64,000 nt of DNA from JBCCGI01 sp039029355 (lineage in GTDB: Bacteria; Planctomycetota; UBA1135; GCA-002686595): contig JBCCGI010000030.1 in assembly GCA_039029355.1 (NCBI GenBank), positions 1-64,000 on the forward strand. The letters are read 5' to 3'. The stretch's first letter is position 1, and each line of letters begins with the position of its first letter. Positions 34,129-43,724 of this stretch are shown here, one piece after another. The translations under genes were made by a program, and so were the position numbers. The notes under the pieces are model-generated. The model saw only the letters and a program-made list of their open reading frames with translations. It searched no databases and was not told the DNA's origin.

Positions 34129-36615
34129 GTGCCTCGAGTCTTGACCGTGCTCGCCACCGCTCTCATTACGCCGCTCCACATCCACGGGGCGGCGGGCCCA
34201 ACCCAGGACTCCGGAATGGAATGGCAGCAGCCCCCCGCGGATGTGATGGAGGTCCTACACGCACCCTGGCAGCCTTCGGCGTGGACCGCGCCGACCGGAG
34301 AGCACCTGCTGATCGCCGACCCGGTGGTCTATCCGCCGCTCGCCGAGATGGCGGGCCCGATGCACGTCCTCGCCGGGATCCGCGTCGATCCCGCCACCAA
34401 CAACATCCACGGGCGGCACGGGGCGACTTCGCCCAGGCTCGTGACGGTCGAGGGCGGTGCGGAGACGCCGCTGGCTCTTCCCGCGGATGCCGAGGTCTAC
34501 TCGGTGAGCTGGACCGTGGACGGCCGGCGGTTCGCGCTGACCACCCGTCACGCGGACCGGATGGGTCTCTGGGTCGGCTCGATCCAGGGGGACCTGAAGG
34601 AGGTCGAGGGGGTTGCGATCAACCCGCTGCTTGGCCCCGGCGTGACCTGGATGCCGGATCAGGAGCACCTCCTCGTCCGCCGTGTTGCCCGACCCGGCCC
34701 CGCGCCGGAGCCGCCCGCCATTCCCGCGGGCCCCGAGATCCTCGCGGGGGAGGGGGCGCAGGCTCGGTCCACGTACGAGTCGCGCAACCTGCTTGAGACC
34801 GCCCACGACGACGCCCTCTTCACCTACTACACCACCTGCGAGCTGGTCGTCGTCGATCCCGCCGCCGGCAGCCTGAGGACGCTCGGCGAGCCCGCGGTGT
34901 ACGGGACCGCCGAGTTCTCCCCCGACGGCCGGTACCTGCTCGTCGAGCGGCTGGTAGGGCCTTGGTCCCACGCGGTTCCGTGGTGGCGCTTCGCCAGGGA
35001 GGTCGAGGTCTGGGACGGCGATGCCGAGCTCGTGGCCGCGCTGGCCTCTCTTCCGCTCGCCGACGAGGTCCCTATCCACGGTGTGCCGCTCGGGCCGCGC
35101 GGCATTTCGTGGCGCGCCACGGCCCCGCACACGCTGTTCTGGGTCGAGGCGCTGGACGGCGGCAACCCGCTGGCCGAAGTATCCCACCGCGACCGACTCA
35201 TGCGCCACGAAGCGCCCTTCACCGGAGAGCCGAAAGAGGTCTTCCGAGCGGAGCACCGCCTCGTCCGTTGGAACGGGTGGAGCGCGTCGGACAACACGCT
35301 CGTGCTCACCGAGCGCGAGCGCATGCGCCGCTGGAGATACACCTGGCTGCTGGACGTGGATACGGGCGCCTCGCGCCTCTGGTTCGACCTCAACGAGAGC
35401 GACCGCTACGGCGACCCGGGGTCCCCGAGAACGCGTCAGCTGGCGAACGGTGCGCGGGTGCTGCATCAGAAGGGAGACGCGGTCTACTTCACCGGCAGCG
35501 GCGGTACCAGGGTGGGAGACCGACCCTTCCTCGACCTCCGCAGCATGGAGACCGGCGAAGCCGAGCGCCTCTTCCGCTGCAGGCCCGACCGCTACGAGAG
35601 CTTCGTCGCGGCCGTCGGCGACGGGGAGAGCTTCGTGCTGCGTTCGGAGTCCGCGGTCGACGTCCCCAACTACTACGTCGCCACGCTGGGCGACACCGTG
35701 GAGGCCGCCGAGGGGGAAGCCTCCCGCGAGCTCACCACCAAGCCCATCACCCGTTTCGAGGACCCGACTCCTCAGCTGCGCCAGATCGAGAAGCGCCTCG
35801 TTCGCTACGAGCGGGAGGACGGCGTGCCCCTGAGCTTCGAGCTTCAGCTCCCCCCGGGCTACGAGGAGGGCACGCGCCTGCCGACCGTGCTCTACGCCTA
35901 TCCCCAGGAGTACTCCGATCCCTCCACCGCGGGCCAGGTCCGGGGCTCGACCCAGCGCTTCAGCCGCATGGCCGGCGCCTCGCACCTCTTCTTCCTGCTC
36001 GCGGGGTACGCGGTGCTCAACAACACCGCCATGCCCATGATCGGGGACCCCGAGACGACCTACGACACCTTCGTGCCGCAGCTCGTGGCGGACGCCGAGG
36101 CGGCGGTCGCCAAGGCCGTCGACATCGGCGTGGCGGACCCGGAGCGCATCGGCATCATCGGCCACAGCCACGGGGGGCTCATGGTGGCCAACCTCTTGGC
36201 ACACAGCGATCTGTTCCGGGCCGGAATCGCGCGCAGCGGATCGCACAACAAGACCATGCAGCCGTTCGGATTCCAGTCCGAACGACGTTCGCTGTTCGAG
36301 GCCCGCGACGCCTACATCCAGCTCTCGCCGACCTTCTTCGCCGACCGGGTCGACGAGCCCGTGCTGGTGATCCACGGCAAGGAGGACTCCAATCCCGGCA
36401 CGCTCACGATCCAGTCCGAGGTCTTCTTCGAGGCCGTGCGCGGATCCGGTGGGATCGCGCGCCTTGTCCTGTTGCCCTTCGAGGACCACGGCTACCGGGC
36501 CATCGAGAGCGTCGAGCATGTGCTCTGGGAGCAGATCACGTGGTTCGACAGGTACGTGAAGAACGCCGCACCTCGGACGCGGCCGGCGGAGGCGGGGTTG
36601 AGCGAGGGCCGCTAG
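34129..36615 (+). CDS. Secreted S9 family serine peptidase (glutamyl endopeptidase-like)
   Basis: 828 residues from GTG 34129, chosen because GGAGGAGG lies about 8 bases upstream and the resulting N-terminus is a signal peptide (MPRVLTVLATALITPLHIHGAAG). Residues about 40-560 form a beta-propeller (FSPDGRYLLVERL, VYSVSWTVDGRRFAL). The C-terminal alpha/beta-hydrolase has RLPTVLYAYPQEYSDP, GIIGHSHGG (nucleophile Ser680), VLVIHGKEDSNPG (Asp) and LLPFEDHGY (His). The long insert and QEY motif fit the glutamyl-endopeptidase/S9C-D type rather than classical prolyl oligopeptidase. Probably a periplasmic or secreted peptidase. Downstream gene is 110 bases away. Confidence 0.85.
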   Translation: MPRVLTVLATALITPLHIHGAAGPTQDSGMEWQQPPADVMEVLHAPWQPSAWTAPTGEHLLIADPVVYPPLAEMAGPMHVLAGIRVDPATNNIHGRHGATSPRLVTVEGGAETPLALPADAEVYSVSWTVDGRRFALTTRHADRMGLWVGSIQGDLKEVEGVAINPLLGPGVTWMPDQEHLLVRRVARPGPAPEPPAIPAGPEILAGEGAQARSTYESRNLLETAHDDALFTYYTTCELVVVDPAAGSLRTLGEPAVYGTAEFSPDGRYLLVERLVGPWSHAVPWWRFAREVEVWDGDAELVAALASLPLADEVPIHGVPLGPRGISWRATAPHTLFWVEALDGGNPLAEVSHRDRLMRHEAPFTGEPKEVFRAEHRLVRWNGWSASDNTLVLTERERMRRWRYTWLLDVDTGASRLWFDLNESDRYGDPGSPRTRQLANGARVLHQKGDAVYFTGSGGTRVGDRPFLDLRSMETGEAERLFRCRPDRYESFVAAVGDGESFVLRSESAVDVPNYYVATLGDTVEAAEGEASRELTTKPITRFEDPTPQLRQIEKRLVRYEREDGVPLSFELQLPPGYEEGTRLPTVLYAYPQEYSDPSTAGQVRGSTQRFSRMAGASHLFFLLAGYAVLNNTAMPMIGDPETTYDTFVPQLVADAEAAVAKAVDIGVADPERIGIIGHSHGGLMVANLLAHSDLFRAGIARSGSHNKTMQPFGFQSERRSLFEARDAYIQLSPTFFADRVDEPVLVIHGKEDSNPGTLTIQSEVFFEAVRGSGGIARLVLLPFEDHGYRAIESVEHVLWEQITWFDRYVKNAAPRTRPAEAGLSEGR

Positions 36616-36675
36616 GCGGGGGACCGCGAGCTGCTTCGAGATCCCAACAGCCCACGCTGCCGTCAGAATCACGAA

Positions 36676-36702
36676 GGAGGCTCCGCTAGGCACGGGGCCT
36701 CC
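36676..36702 (+). terminator. Possible hairpin after the S9 peptidase gene
   Basis: GGAGGC (36676-36681) pairs with GCCTCC (36697-36702) across 15 bases, 60 bases beyond the peptidase stop and just before the next ATG at 36726. No T-run follows, so it may instead affect the downstream leader. Confidence 0.3.
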
Positions 36703-36725
36703 AATCGCTGACCCCTCTTCGCCCG

Positions 36726-37307
36726 ATGACAAAGCCAACCCTGCTCGGCGCCGCGTGCGCGGCCGCCAACGCGATCGTGAACGCCCAGCAACAGGCGACC
36801 ATCGATCAGCTCTGGGGCCACGTCTTCATGATCGAGTGCCGCGATCTCCTGGAGACCAGGCGCGGCAAGGAGCTGGCCTCCGGCGAGGGCCAGGACGTCG
36901 ACTTGAGCCTTGAGTTCGTCGGGGTCTCACCGCTGTTCGCCCACGGCTCCGGCATCGGCGCGTGGCTCGTTCCGGCCGAGGAGGAGTGGACCCTCTTCCG
37001 GCGACTTGCGCAGCGGGAGGCGACCTGCCGCATGCTCGATTGGAGCTGCGCCGCGGAGCTCTGCCGCCCGGGTAGGGTCGACCTCGCATCGTCGGCCGCT
37101 AGCTTTGTCGGCGTCCCTGAGGGGACCTACGACCTCTTCGTGCGCTGGACCGCCAACCAGTCGAGCAGCCATCTCCGGCACGCGGTGGTCCAGGCGCTGG
37201 CGGGGGCACCCCCGGCAAGCTCGACGCTCGGTGACGTCCCCGAGGACCGGCAGGGCGAACCCCTCGACTCGTACACGATCCAGCGCGAGGCTCGATCTAT
37301 CCGGTAG
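36726..37307 (+). CDS. Hypothetical protein
   Basis: 193 residues from ATG 36726; not recognised. A weak hydrophobic N-terminus (LLGAACAAANAIVNA) is not a clear signal peptide. Recognisable features: VFMIECRDLLETRRGKELA, VGVSPLFAHGSGIGAWLVP, and paired cysteines in CRMLDWSCAAELC that could form a disulfide or metal site. The last part is polar. Codon third positions are G/C-rich, supporting a real gene. It stands between the S9 peptidase and topoisomerase genes on the same strand with gaps of 110 and 212 bases, so operon membership is uncertain. Confidence 0.55.
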   Translation: MTKPTLLGAACAAANAIVNAQQQATIDQLWGHVFMIECRDLLETRRGKELASGEGQDVDLSLEFVGVSPLFAHGSGIGAWLVPAEEEWTLFRRLAQREATCRMLDWSCAAELCRPGRVDLASSAASFVGVPEGTYDLFVRWTANQSSSHLRHAVVQALAGAPPASSTLGDVPEDRQGEPLDSYTIQREARSIR

Positions 37308-37519
37308 GCAAGACCGCGCCAAGCCGGCGCTCGGCAGGCTGCATCCCCGGTACTCGTGAGCGGCTTGGGCGCTCGGCCCCCGTGGAGGGCAACGAAGAGA
37401 GGCTGCCGGCCACTGGCGCGAGCGTCGCGACCGATGCGACGCTCGGCTGGGCGGATGAGGTTCTCGGCCGCCACAGGCCTTGCGCCGCCCGCCTGCGCGG
37501 CGCAAGGTGGGCGGCGCCG

Positions 37520-39814
37520 ATGAACATCCTGATCGTAGAGTCCAAGGCGAAGTGCAAGACCCTCCTCAAGCACCTGGGGAAGGACGAGTGGCGCGTGCTG
37601 CCCACCGGCGGCCACGTGGAGCGCCTGGCGGAGGATCGCGCGGTCCATCCGCCCAAGGAGGTCCGCAAGGCCTATTGGTCTCACCGCGCCGAGGAGCTTC
37701 CCGCTCCGCCGTGGTTTTGGACCGAGCGCGGCGAGGCCGCGGTGCAGGCCATCAAGGAGGAGGCGCAGCGCCATGACTCGGTCGCCTTCTATCTGGCCGC
37801 CGACCCCGACCGGGAGGGCGAGCGCATCGCCTGGCACCTGGAGCGCCTCCTGGCCGAGCTCGGCCCACGGTATCGGGTCACGTTCCAGGAGATCACCAAG
37901 CCGGCCGTGCTCGCTGCCGTAGAGGCGCCGCGTGAGGTGAACCGCGCGCTGGTCGACGCGGCGCTCATCCGGACCTTCATCGACCGCGCCGTGGGCTGGC
38001 GGGCGAGCCGCATCGCGCGGCGTTATACGACGACGTCGAAGAACTCGATGGGGCGCGTGCAGACGCCCACCCTGGGGTTCGTCGTCGAGCGTGAGCTCGA
38101 GCGTGAGGCGCACGTCCCGGTGCGCTACTTCGAGGTGCAGGCGACGACCTCGCTGGGGGACTGGCGCGTTCGCTTCCACGAGAAGTCCGACCCCGCCGCG
38201 TGGCTGGACGAGAAGAACCGCTTCTCCGCCCACCGCACCGCGGACGCGGAGCTGGCCGAGGCGGCCCACGCCGCGCTGGTCGCCGCGGGAAGCCTGCGGG
38301 TGAGCGAGGTGACCCGGCGCGAGAAGTCCCAGCCGCCGCGCCCGCCCTTCAGCACCGACGCGCTGCTCCAGGCGGCGGGCAGCCGCTGGGGCTGGTCGCC
38401 GAAGAAGACGGCCGTGCTCGCGGGGCAGCTCTATGAGGCGGGGCACCTGACCTACATCCGAACCGACTCGACGCGCCTGGCGACCGAAGCGGTGGAGGCG
38501 GGATACGCCGTGATCGCGGAGGCCTGGGGCGCCGAGCAGCAGCGCCCGGTGGCCTCGGCCGATGCGGCCGCCGGGGTGCAGGACGCGCACGAGGCCATCC
38601 GGCCGACCGTGCTCGCGCTCGCCACGATCGCCGACGCGGAGCCCGACGTGCAGAAGCTCTACGGCCTCGTCCGCGCACGGACGCTGGCCGCGCTCATGCT
38701 GCCGTCCAAGCGGGTGACGCTCTCGATGAAGGCCCGCTGCGACGGGCTCGATCGATCGCTGGATGGATCGCTGGGCTGGTACGCGGAGCTCGGCTGGCGG
38801 CGCGCCTTCGAGGCCGCCGGGCTGGATGAACCGGGCGACACGAAGCCGGTCACGGTGGAGGAGGGTACGACCTCCGACCTACTGCCGGGGGACGCCGAGC
38901 ACCCCAACCCGCTCCTGCGGGAGGACGAGACCAAGCCGCCGGCGCGCTACCGGGCGCACACCCTGGTCAAGGCGATGAAGGAGGCGGGCATCGGGCGCCC
39001 GTCGACCTACGCCAAGACCGTCGAGCGCCTGGAGGAGCGCAAGTACGTCGCGATCGAGGACGGCGCGCTGGTCCCATCGGAGAGCGGGCGCAACATCTGG
39101 CTCGAGGCGGCGCCGCTCTTCAGCCTGCCCGACCGACGCGAGGTGTTCCAGACGGAGTACACCGCCGCGATGGAGGCGCTCCTGGACGACGTGGCCGAGG
39201 GACGGCAAGCGGCGAGCGCCGTTTGGGAGCTCATGCTCGAGGAGTTCAAGAGCGCGCACGGGGCCGCCCAGGAGGCCAGCCGGGCGGGGCCGCTCGTGCC
39301 GCGCACGCGCCTCAAGCTGAGCGACTACCTCCAGGCCGCGCCGGAGCTCGCGCAGGAGATCGGCGACCTCGACGCGCTCACCGAGGAGAGGGGCAAGGAG
39401 CTGCTCGCGGACCTGCGGACGCGCGACATCGAGCTGCTCCCGAGCGAGAAGCAGCAGGGCTATCTGGAGCGCCTGTTGGAGGCCACCGAGCTCACTCTCG
39501 AAGCGGCGGTCGAGTCGGCGGACCTCGTGCTCGCGAAGGACGGCGCCCCGACCCGCGATGAGGTCAGTGCGCTCATCGATCACCTCGCGGCGCTCAAGGC
39601 CGAACGGCGTACCCCGAGCCCCAAGCAGCTGCGTTGGATCGTCGACCTGGCCAAGAAGGCCGGCCTGGAAGAGGCCGCTGCCTGCGCCCTGGTCGACGCC
39701 GCTGCCTACGCCGAGCTCACCAGCACGACGGCGAGCGCGCTGATCGACGCTCTGTTGGCGCGCAAGAAGGCCGCGGCCAAGACCGAATCGACTCCGGCGA
39801 GCGGCGACCTGTAG
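37520..39814 (+). CDS. DNA topoisomerase I (type IA), atypical
   Basis: 764 residues from ATG 37520 (MNILIVESKAKCKTLLKHLG); the frame is open 46 codons upstream but without homology. TOPRIM: Glu8 in VESKAK and AADPDREGE with Asp95/Asp97. Type IA core: SMGRVQTPTLGFVVERE, TYIRTDSTRL with active-site Tyr312, DAHEAIRPT, and GIGRPSTYA. It relaxes negative supercoils by single-strand passage. Differences from housekeeping TopA: GGHVERL replaces the usual SxGHVxDL in the TOPRIM region, and no C-terminal zinc fingers are present. Instead there are ~170 C-terminal residues that are helical and Lys/Ala-rich (PSPKQLRWIVDLAKKAGLEE). It is therefore probably an accessory or diverged enzyme. Confidence 0.88.
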   Translation: MNILIVESKAKCKTLLKHLGKDEWRVLPTGGHVERLAEDRAVHPPKEVRKAYWSHRAEELPAPPWFWTERGEAAVQAIKEEAQRHDSVAFYLAADPDREGERIAWHLERLLAELGPRYRVTFQEITKPAVLAAVEAPREVNRALVDAALIRTFIDRAVGWRASRIARRYTTTSKNSMGRVQTPTLGFVVERELEREAHVPVRYFEVQATTSLGDWRVRFHEKSDPAAWLDEKNRFSAHRTADAELAEAAHAALVAAGSLRVSEVTRREKSQPPRPPFSTDALLQAAGSRWGWSPKKTAVLAGQLYEAGHLTYIRTDSTRLATEAVEAGYAVIAEAWGAEQQRPVASADAAAGVQDAHEAIRPTVLALATIADAEPDVQKLYGLVRARTLAALMLPSKRVTLSMKARCDGLDRSLDGSLGWYAELGWRRAFEAAGLDEPGDTKPVTVEEGTTSDLLPGDAEHPNPLLREDETKPPARYRAHTLVKAMKEAGIGRPSTYAKTVERLEERKYVAIEDGALVPSESGRNIWLEAAPLFSLPDRREVFQTEYTAAMEALLDDVAEGRQAASAVWELMLEEFKSAHGAAQEASRAGPLVPRTRLKLSDYLQAAPELAQEIGDLDALTEERGKELLADLRTRDIELLPSEKQQGYLERLLEATELTLEAAVESADLVLAKDGAPTRDEVSALIDHLAALKAERRTPSPKQLRWIVDLAKKAGLEEAAACALVDAAAYAELTSTTASALIDALLARKKAAAKTESTPASGDL

Positions 39815-39967
39815 GGCCTCCGTCGCGCACGTCGGTAGGGGAGGTGCGCCCCTGACGGTCGCGACGGGCGCCGAGCCTCGACGACTGTTGCGCCCTGGCC
39901 AGAGCTGTGCGACGTTCTGGACGTCCCGGATCAGCATCCTCAGCCACCACGTTTCGCGGAGATCCCT

Positions 39968-42472
39968 ATGCGACCCGTGCCGCCGCTCTCGTCGGTTTCG
40001 CTGTCCCTCGCCCTGCTCGCCGCACCTGCCCTCGCCCAGCAGCCGATCCTGGCGGAGGTCCACCGCATGCTGCCGGCCGAGGCGGAGTTCTCGAACGGCG
40101 TCGCGATCGGCGACGTGGATGGCGACAGCGACCCCGATCTGCTGCTGGACAGCTACCGCCTGCTGCTGGGCCGGGGCAACGGTGTCTTCGAGAATTCGGA
40201 CGGGCTCCCGCCGTCGACCCAGGGCTTTGACGGCGTGGTGCTGGCGGACCTCGACGGCGACGGCGACCTCGACGCCTTCCTGGGCGGCACCACGAACACG
40301 CTGCTTCTGAACGACGGCTCCGGCGCCTTCACCGCTGCACCGGAGAAGCTGCCGGCGGACTCGGGCAGCCGCGTCGCGGCCGCCGGGGACGTGGACGGCG
40401 ACGGGGACGTGGACCTGGTGCTCGGCTACTCGTCGTTCACCAGCGCGAGCCTCTACCTGAACGACGGCACCGCGGGCTTCACGAAGACGCCCGGCGGCTT
40501 CCTCGGATCGGTGTTCGTATCCGACGTGACCCTGCTCGACATCGAGGGCGACGGCGATCCGGATGTGCTGTTCGGGTTCTCCAGCGGCGGACAGCGGCTG
40601 TACCGCAACGACGCGGGCTTCTTCACCGACGTCACCGTCACACAGCTGCCGAACGTCGGGGTGGACGTCAACGAGTTCGGCAGCGCCGACCTCGACGCCG
40701 ACGGCGACCTGGACGTGGTCGTGGCCAACTCGCTGTTCAACCGCTACTACGAGAACGACGGCGACGGTACCTTCGCGGACGTGCCGGAGAAGCTGGTCGG
40801 GGCGCCCTCGTCCGCCACCTCGGTGTCGCTGGGCGACGTGGACGGCGACGGCGGTGTGGACGCGATGCTGGGGTCGGTGCTCGAGAACGCGCTGCTCTTG
40901 AACGACGGGACCGGCGTGCTGTCGCTTGCACCGGAGTCCTATCTGCCGCGCACCGAGGACACGACCTACGGCGTGCGGCTCTTCGACGCGGACGACGACG
41001 GCGACCTGGACAACTGGGTGATCAACTCGGCCCAGGACCGGCTGCAGCTCAACGACGGCAGCGGGGTCTTCGCCCAGGACGAGCCGAACCTGCCGGCCTA
41101 CGAGGACTACACGCGCTTCGTGCTTCTGGTCGACGTCAACGGCGACGGCGCCGACGACGCGGTGGTGGGGAACGCGGGGGAGGACCGCATGTACCTCGGC
41201 GACGGCGTGGGCTTCTTCACCGGCGCCACCGACAACCTGCCGGTGCCGGAGAACCCGGCGGCGGGCACCGCGCGCATCGCCGCCGGCGACGTGGACGGCG
41301 ACGGCGACCAGGACCTCTTCATGTCACGCGAGACGAACGACAAGGCGCTCTACCTCAACGACGGCGCGGGGGTGTTCGCCGATGCCACCGATCAGGTGCC
41401 CCAGTTCGCGCTCGAGTCCGCCCGCGAGACGGCCCTGGTCGACCTGGACGGGGACGGCGACCTGGACGCCTACGTGGTGAACAGCGCGACCAAGCTCAAC
41501 CGCCTGCACCTGAACGACGGCGGCGGCGTGTTCACCGACGCTCCCGCGCAACATCCGGACCACAAGGACTCGAGCTGGGCGGTCAACGCGCTCGATGTCG
41601 ACGGCGACGGCGACCTCGACCTCTTGGTCGGCAACACGTACGGCCAGAACCGCCTGTACGTGAACGACGGCGCCGCGTCCTTCGCCGACGCCCAGGCACA
41701 GATCCCGGTGATCCAGGACAACACCCACTCGGTCGCCTCGGCGGACGTGGACGGCGACGGGGACAGCGACGTGCTGCTCGGCAACGGATTCCAGCAGAAC
41801 GCCCTGTGGCTCAACGACGGGAGCGGGACCTTCATCGACGGCACCGCCGGAGCGCTCCCCGCGGACGGGGCCGCGACGCTGCAGGTGGTGCTCGGCGACA
41901 TCGACGGCGACGGGCACGTAGACGCGCTCCTGGCGAACGCCGCCTTGGGAGAGGAGGCCAACTCCCTGTACCTCGGCGACGGCGCCGGCGGCTTCGTCGA
42001 CGCCTCGGACCGCATGCCGCAGACCGCCGAGGCGACCTACAGCTTCGCCCTGGGCGACATCGACGGCGACGACGACCTGGACGTCCTGGTCGGCAACGAC
42101 GGGCTCTTCCAGCCGCAGCAGAATCGACTCTACACCAACCTGACGCGGCACGTGGCCTGGAGCGGGCTGCCGCGGGTCGGGCAGGCGTACGACGTCGACG
42201 TGTACGGCGTCCCGACGGAGCCGTGGTTCCTCGCCTGGGGGCTTGGGACCCTGAGCTTCCCGCTACCGCCCTTCGGCACGCTGCGCCTGAACCCCGGCAC
42301 GACGCTGGTCGTCGACGCCTCGGGCACCTTCCCGACGAGCGGCGTGGCGTCGAAGACCTTCCCCGGGACCGACGACCCGTCGTTCGTGGGCCAGTCGCTC
42401 TACTGGCAGGCGCTGGTGGGGAACCCGCTGCGCTTCACCAACCTCGAGGTGATGACCTTCACGGACCTGTAG
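39968..42472 (+). CDS. Secreted VCBS/FG-GAP repeat protein
   Basis: 834 residues; ATG 39968 preceded by GGAGA. Signal peptide MRPVPPLSSVSLSLALLAAPALA. About thirteen FG-GAP/VCBS repeats, each with the calcium-binding pattern D-x-D-G-D-x-D (DVDGDGDVDLVLG, DLDGDGDLDAFLGG, DIDGDDDLDVLVG) followed by NRLY-type lines and an LNDG..F turn. Such repeats form beta-propellers with bound calcium and act in adhesion or recognition. The last ~110 residues (from RHVAWSGLPRVGQ to LEVMTFTDL) are a different module shared with the gene at 50403-52907, which has exactly the same length of 834 residues. Surface location inferred. Confidence 0.87.
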   Translation: MRPVPPLSSVSLSLALLAAPALAQQPILAEVHRMLPAEAEFSNGVAIGDVDGDSDPDLLLDSYRLLLGRGNGVFENSDGLPPSTQGFDGVVLADLDGDGDLDAFLGGTTNTLLLNDGSGAFTAAPEKLPADSGSRVAAAGDVDGDGDVDLVLGYSSFTSASLYLNDGTAGFTKTPGGFLGSVFVSDVTLLDIEGDGDPDVLFGFSSGGQRLYRNDAGFFTDVTVTQLPNVGVDVNEFGSADLDADGDLDVVVANSLFNRYYENDGDGTFADVPEKLVGAPSSATSVSLGDVDGDGGVDAMLGSVLENALLLNDGTGVLSLAPESYLPRTEDTTYGVRLFDADDDGDLDNWVINSAQDRLQLNDGSGVFAQDEPNLPAYEDYTRFVLLVDVNGDGADDAVVGNAGEDRMYLGDGVGFFTGATDNLPVPENPAAGTARIAAGDVDGDGDQDLFMSRETNDKALYLNDGAGVFADATDQVPQFALESARETALVDLDGDGDLDAYVVNSATKLNRLHLNDGGGVFTDAPAQHPDHKDSSWAVNALDVDGDGDLDLLVGNTYGQNRLYVNDGAASFADAQAQIPVIQDNTHSVASADVDGDGDSDVLLGNGFQQNALWLNDGSGTFIDGTAGALPADGAATLQVVLGDIDGDGHVDALLANAALGEEANSLYLGDGAGGFVDASDRMPQTAEATYSFALGDIDGDDDLDVLVGNDGLFQPQQNRLYTNLTRHVAWSGLPRVGQAYDVDVYGVPTEPWFLAWGLGTLSFPLPPFGTLRLNPGTTLVVDASGTFPTSGVASKTFPGTDDPSFVGQSLYWQALVGNPLRFTNLEVMTFTDL

Positions 42473-42546
42473 GCGGGGGCAGGGGTCGCTCAAGCTCTCG
42501 GGCACGGCGCGAACGACGGCCGGTCTGGCAAGGGCAAGCGCGGCGC

Positions 42547-42631
42547 GCTGCCGCGGGCCGCCTGGGCCCCGGCAGCCAGAGTTCGGGTGGAGGGTCGTTT
42601 TCCTCTCAGCCTCGTCGGCAGCGCGCTGCCG
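42547..42631. terminator. Two GC-rich palindromes between convergent genes
   Basis: GCTGCCG (42547-42553) pairs with CGGCAGC (42570-42576), with further partial pairing inside. A perfect 16-base palindrome, CGGCAGCG/CGCTGCCG, occupies 42616-42631. Both lie between the convergent FG-GAP gene and the minus-strand gene at 42719, the expected place for bidirectional termination. No T-runs. Confidence 0.4.
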
Positions 42632-42718
42632 CGCGCGTCGCCGCGTCAGAGCGCCGCCACGAGCCGTCGCGTACGCGTCGATGGCCTTCCCGAAGCCGCT
42701 CGGTCCTGAGACAGGACA

Positions 42719-43693
42719 CTAGCGACAACTCGCAAAGGTCGTCAGTTGGAGCAGCTCCGTCGTGGCGCCCAGGGTGCTCGCACCGGCGTCGAGCAGGTAG
42801 CCCTGGAGGTAGGCCTGCGCGCCGGCCACCGCCGGTGCCGGGGCTGCGTAGAACGCCTCGCCTCCGGAGTCGGTGACGTGCGGAATCACGGTTAGGGGCT
42901 CGATGTAGAGCGAGCAACCGGGCAGCCCGACCCCATCCAGGGGCCTGGGGACGATTGCGCCCGTCCCCACGCCGAGCAGCGTCGGCGTCCAGGGCGCGCC
43001 GCTGATCACGACGCCGTAGCTCTCGCCGACCGTGGGGAAGCCGCTGCCGTAGATCGAGCCCGGGACGCCCGACGCGCCGGCGCAGGCCTGGCCAACGGTC
43101 TCGAACGGCGTCTGGACGCAGGCCGGAAACTGGCCCTCGCCAAACACGTCCTCGACCTCGTCTCCGTAGAGCTCATCCGCCAGACTGCTCATCCAGAACG
43201 CCGACGTCTCGCCCCCCAGCTTGGGCGACGAGCACACGTCCCAGGCAAAGGAGAACTTTCCATAGACGCGGTCACCCTCCGCACCCGGCGGCAGCGGAAC
43301 CGTCGACTCGAAGTAGGCCCAGACCTGGCCTGGGGGAGCTGGGTGGAGCTTCTCGACCGAGCAGTTGTCGGCGCACTCCACCTGCTGCATCTCGACCTTG
43401 ACGCCGCCGATGACCAGCGGCCCGCCGGTCTTGGGATCGGTGGCAGAAAGAAGTGGTGGGCTCGCGCCCTCGGGGTAGCGGACCGCAGCGCTCAGCGCCG
43501 CAGGTCCCGAACTGGTAGAACTGGAATAACACGCCCACGTGGTCTCACAGACCTCGCCCCCTTCGGCGGGTCAGTAGTAGTTCTCGTCGACTAGGACGTA
43601 GACGGTGACCGCCGCGGGCTCGGCGGGGCCAGGCGCCGGAGCGGCAACCATGGCCGGAACGGTGGAGAGTGCAAGGGCAAGACTCGTCTCCAT
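42719..43693 (-). pseudogene. Secreted Cys-containing protein interrupted by one in-frame TGA
   Basis: From ATG 43693 (GAGGA 7 bases upstream) a signal peptide METSLALALSTVPAMVAAPA leads to VYVLVDENYY, then TGA at 43573-43571. The same frame then stays open for 284 more codons: PAEGGEVCETTWACYSS, VIGGVKVEMQQVECADN, GKFSFAWDVCSSPKLGG, ending with a ~100-residue module (GLPGCSLYIEPLTVI, AYLQGYLLDAG). Total 325 codons with coding-like third positions on both sides of the TGA. Alternatives: nonsense mutation or sequence error (most likely), read-through, or selenocysteine (unlikely; see findings). An internal ATG at 43390 could start a shortened, signal-less product. Function unknown; extracytoplasmic by the signal peptide. 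Confidence 0.7.
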
Positions 43694-43724
43694 TGCATTT
43701 CCTCATCAATGGGTTTTTAAGGCA

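Noticed and set aside
34255..36738. 827-codon minus frame opposite the S9 peptidase gene
   Set aside because: Fully antisense to a gene with intact catalytic motifs, signal peptide and ribosome binding site.
40100..42100. Regular DNA repeats (gacggcgacggcgac-type) suggesting a CRISPR or tandem array
   Set aside because: They are the coding repeats for calcium-binding D-x-D-G-D loops of FG-GAP units; spacing and sequence vary, and the same holds for 50.5-52.6 and 53.4-54.5 kb.
43536..43573. SECIS element making the in-frame TGA a selenocysteine codon
   Set aside because: Only a 5-base stem with a 3-base loop is present after the TGA; no conserved loop features, and the neighbouring residues do not resemble a selenoprotein site. 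Kept only as a remote alternative.
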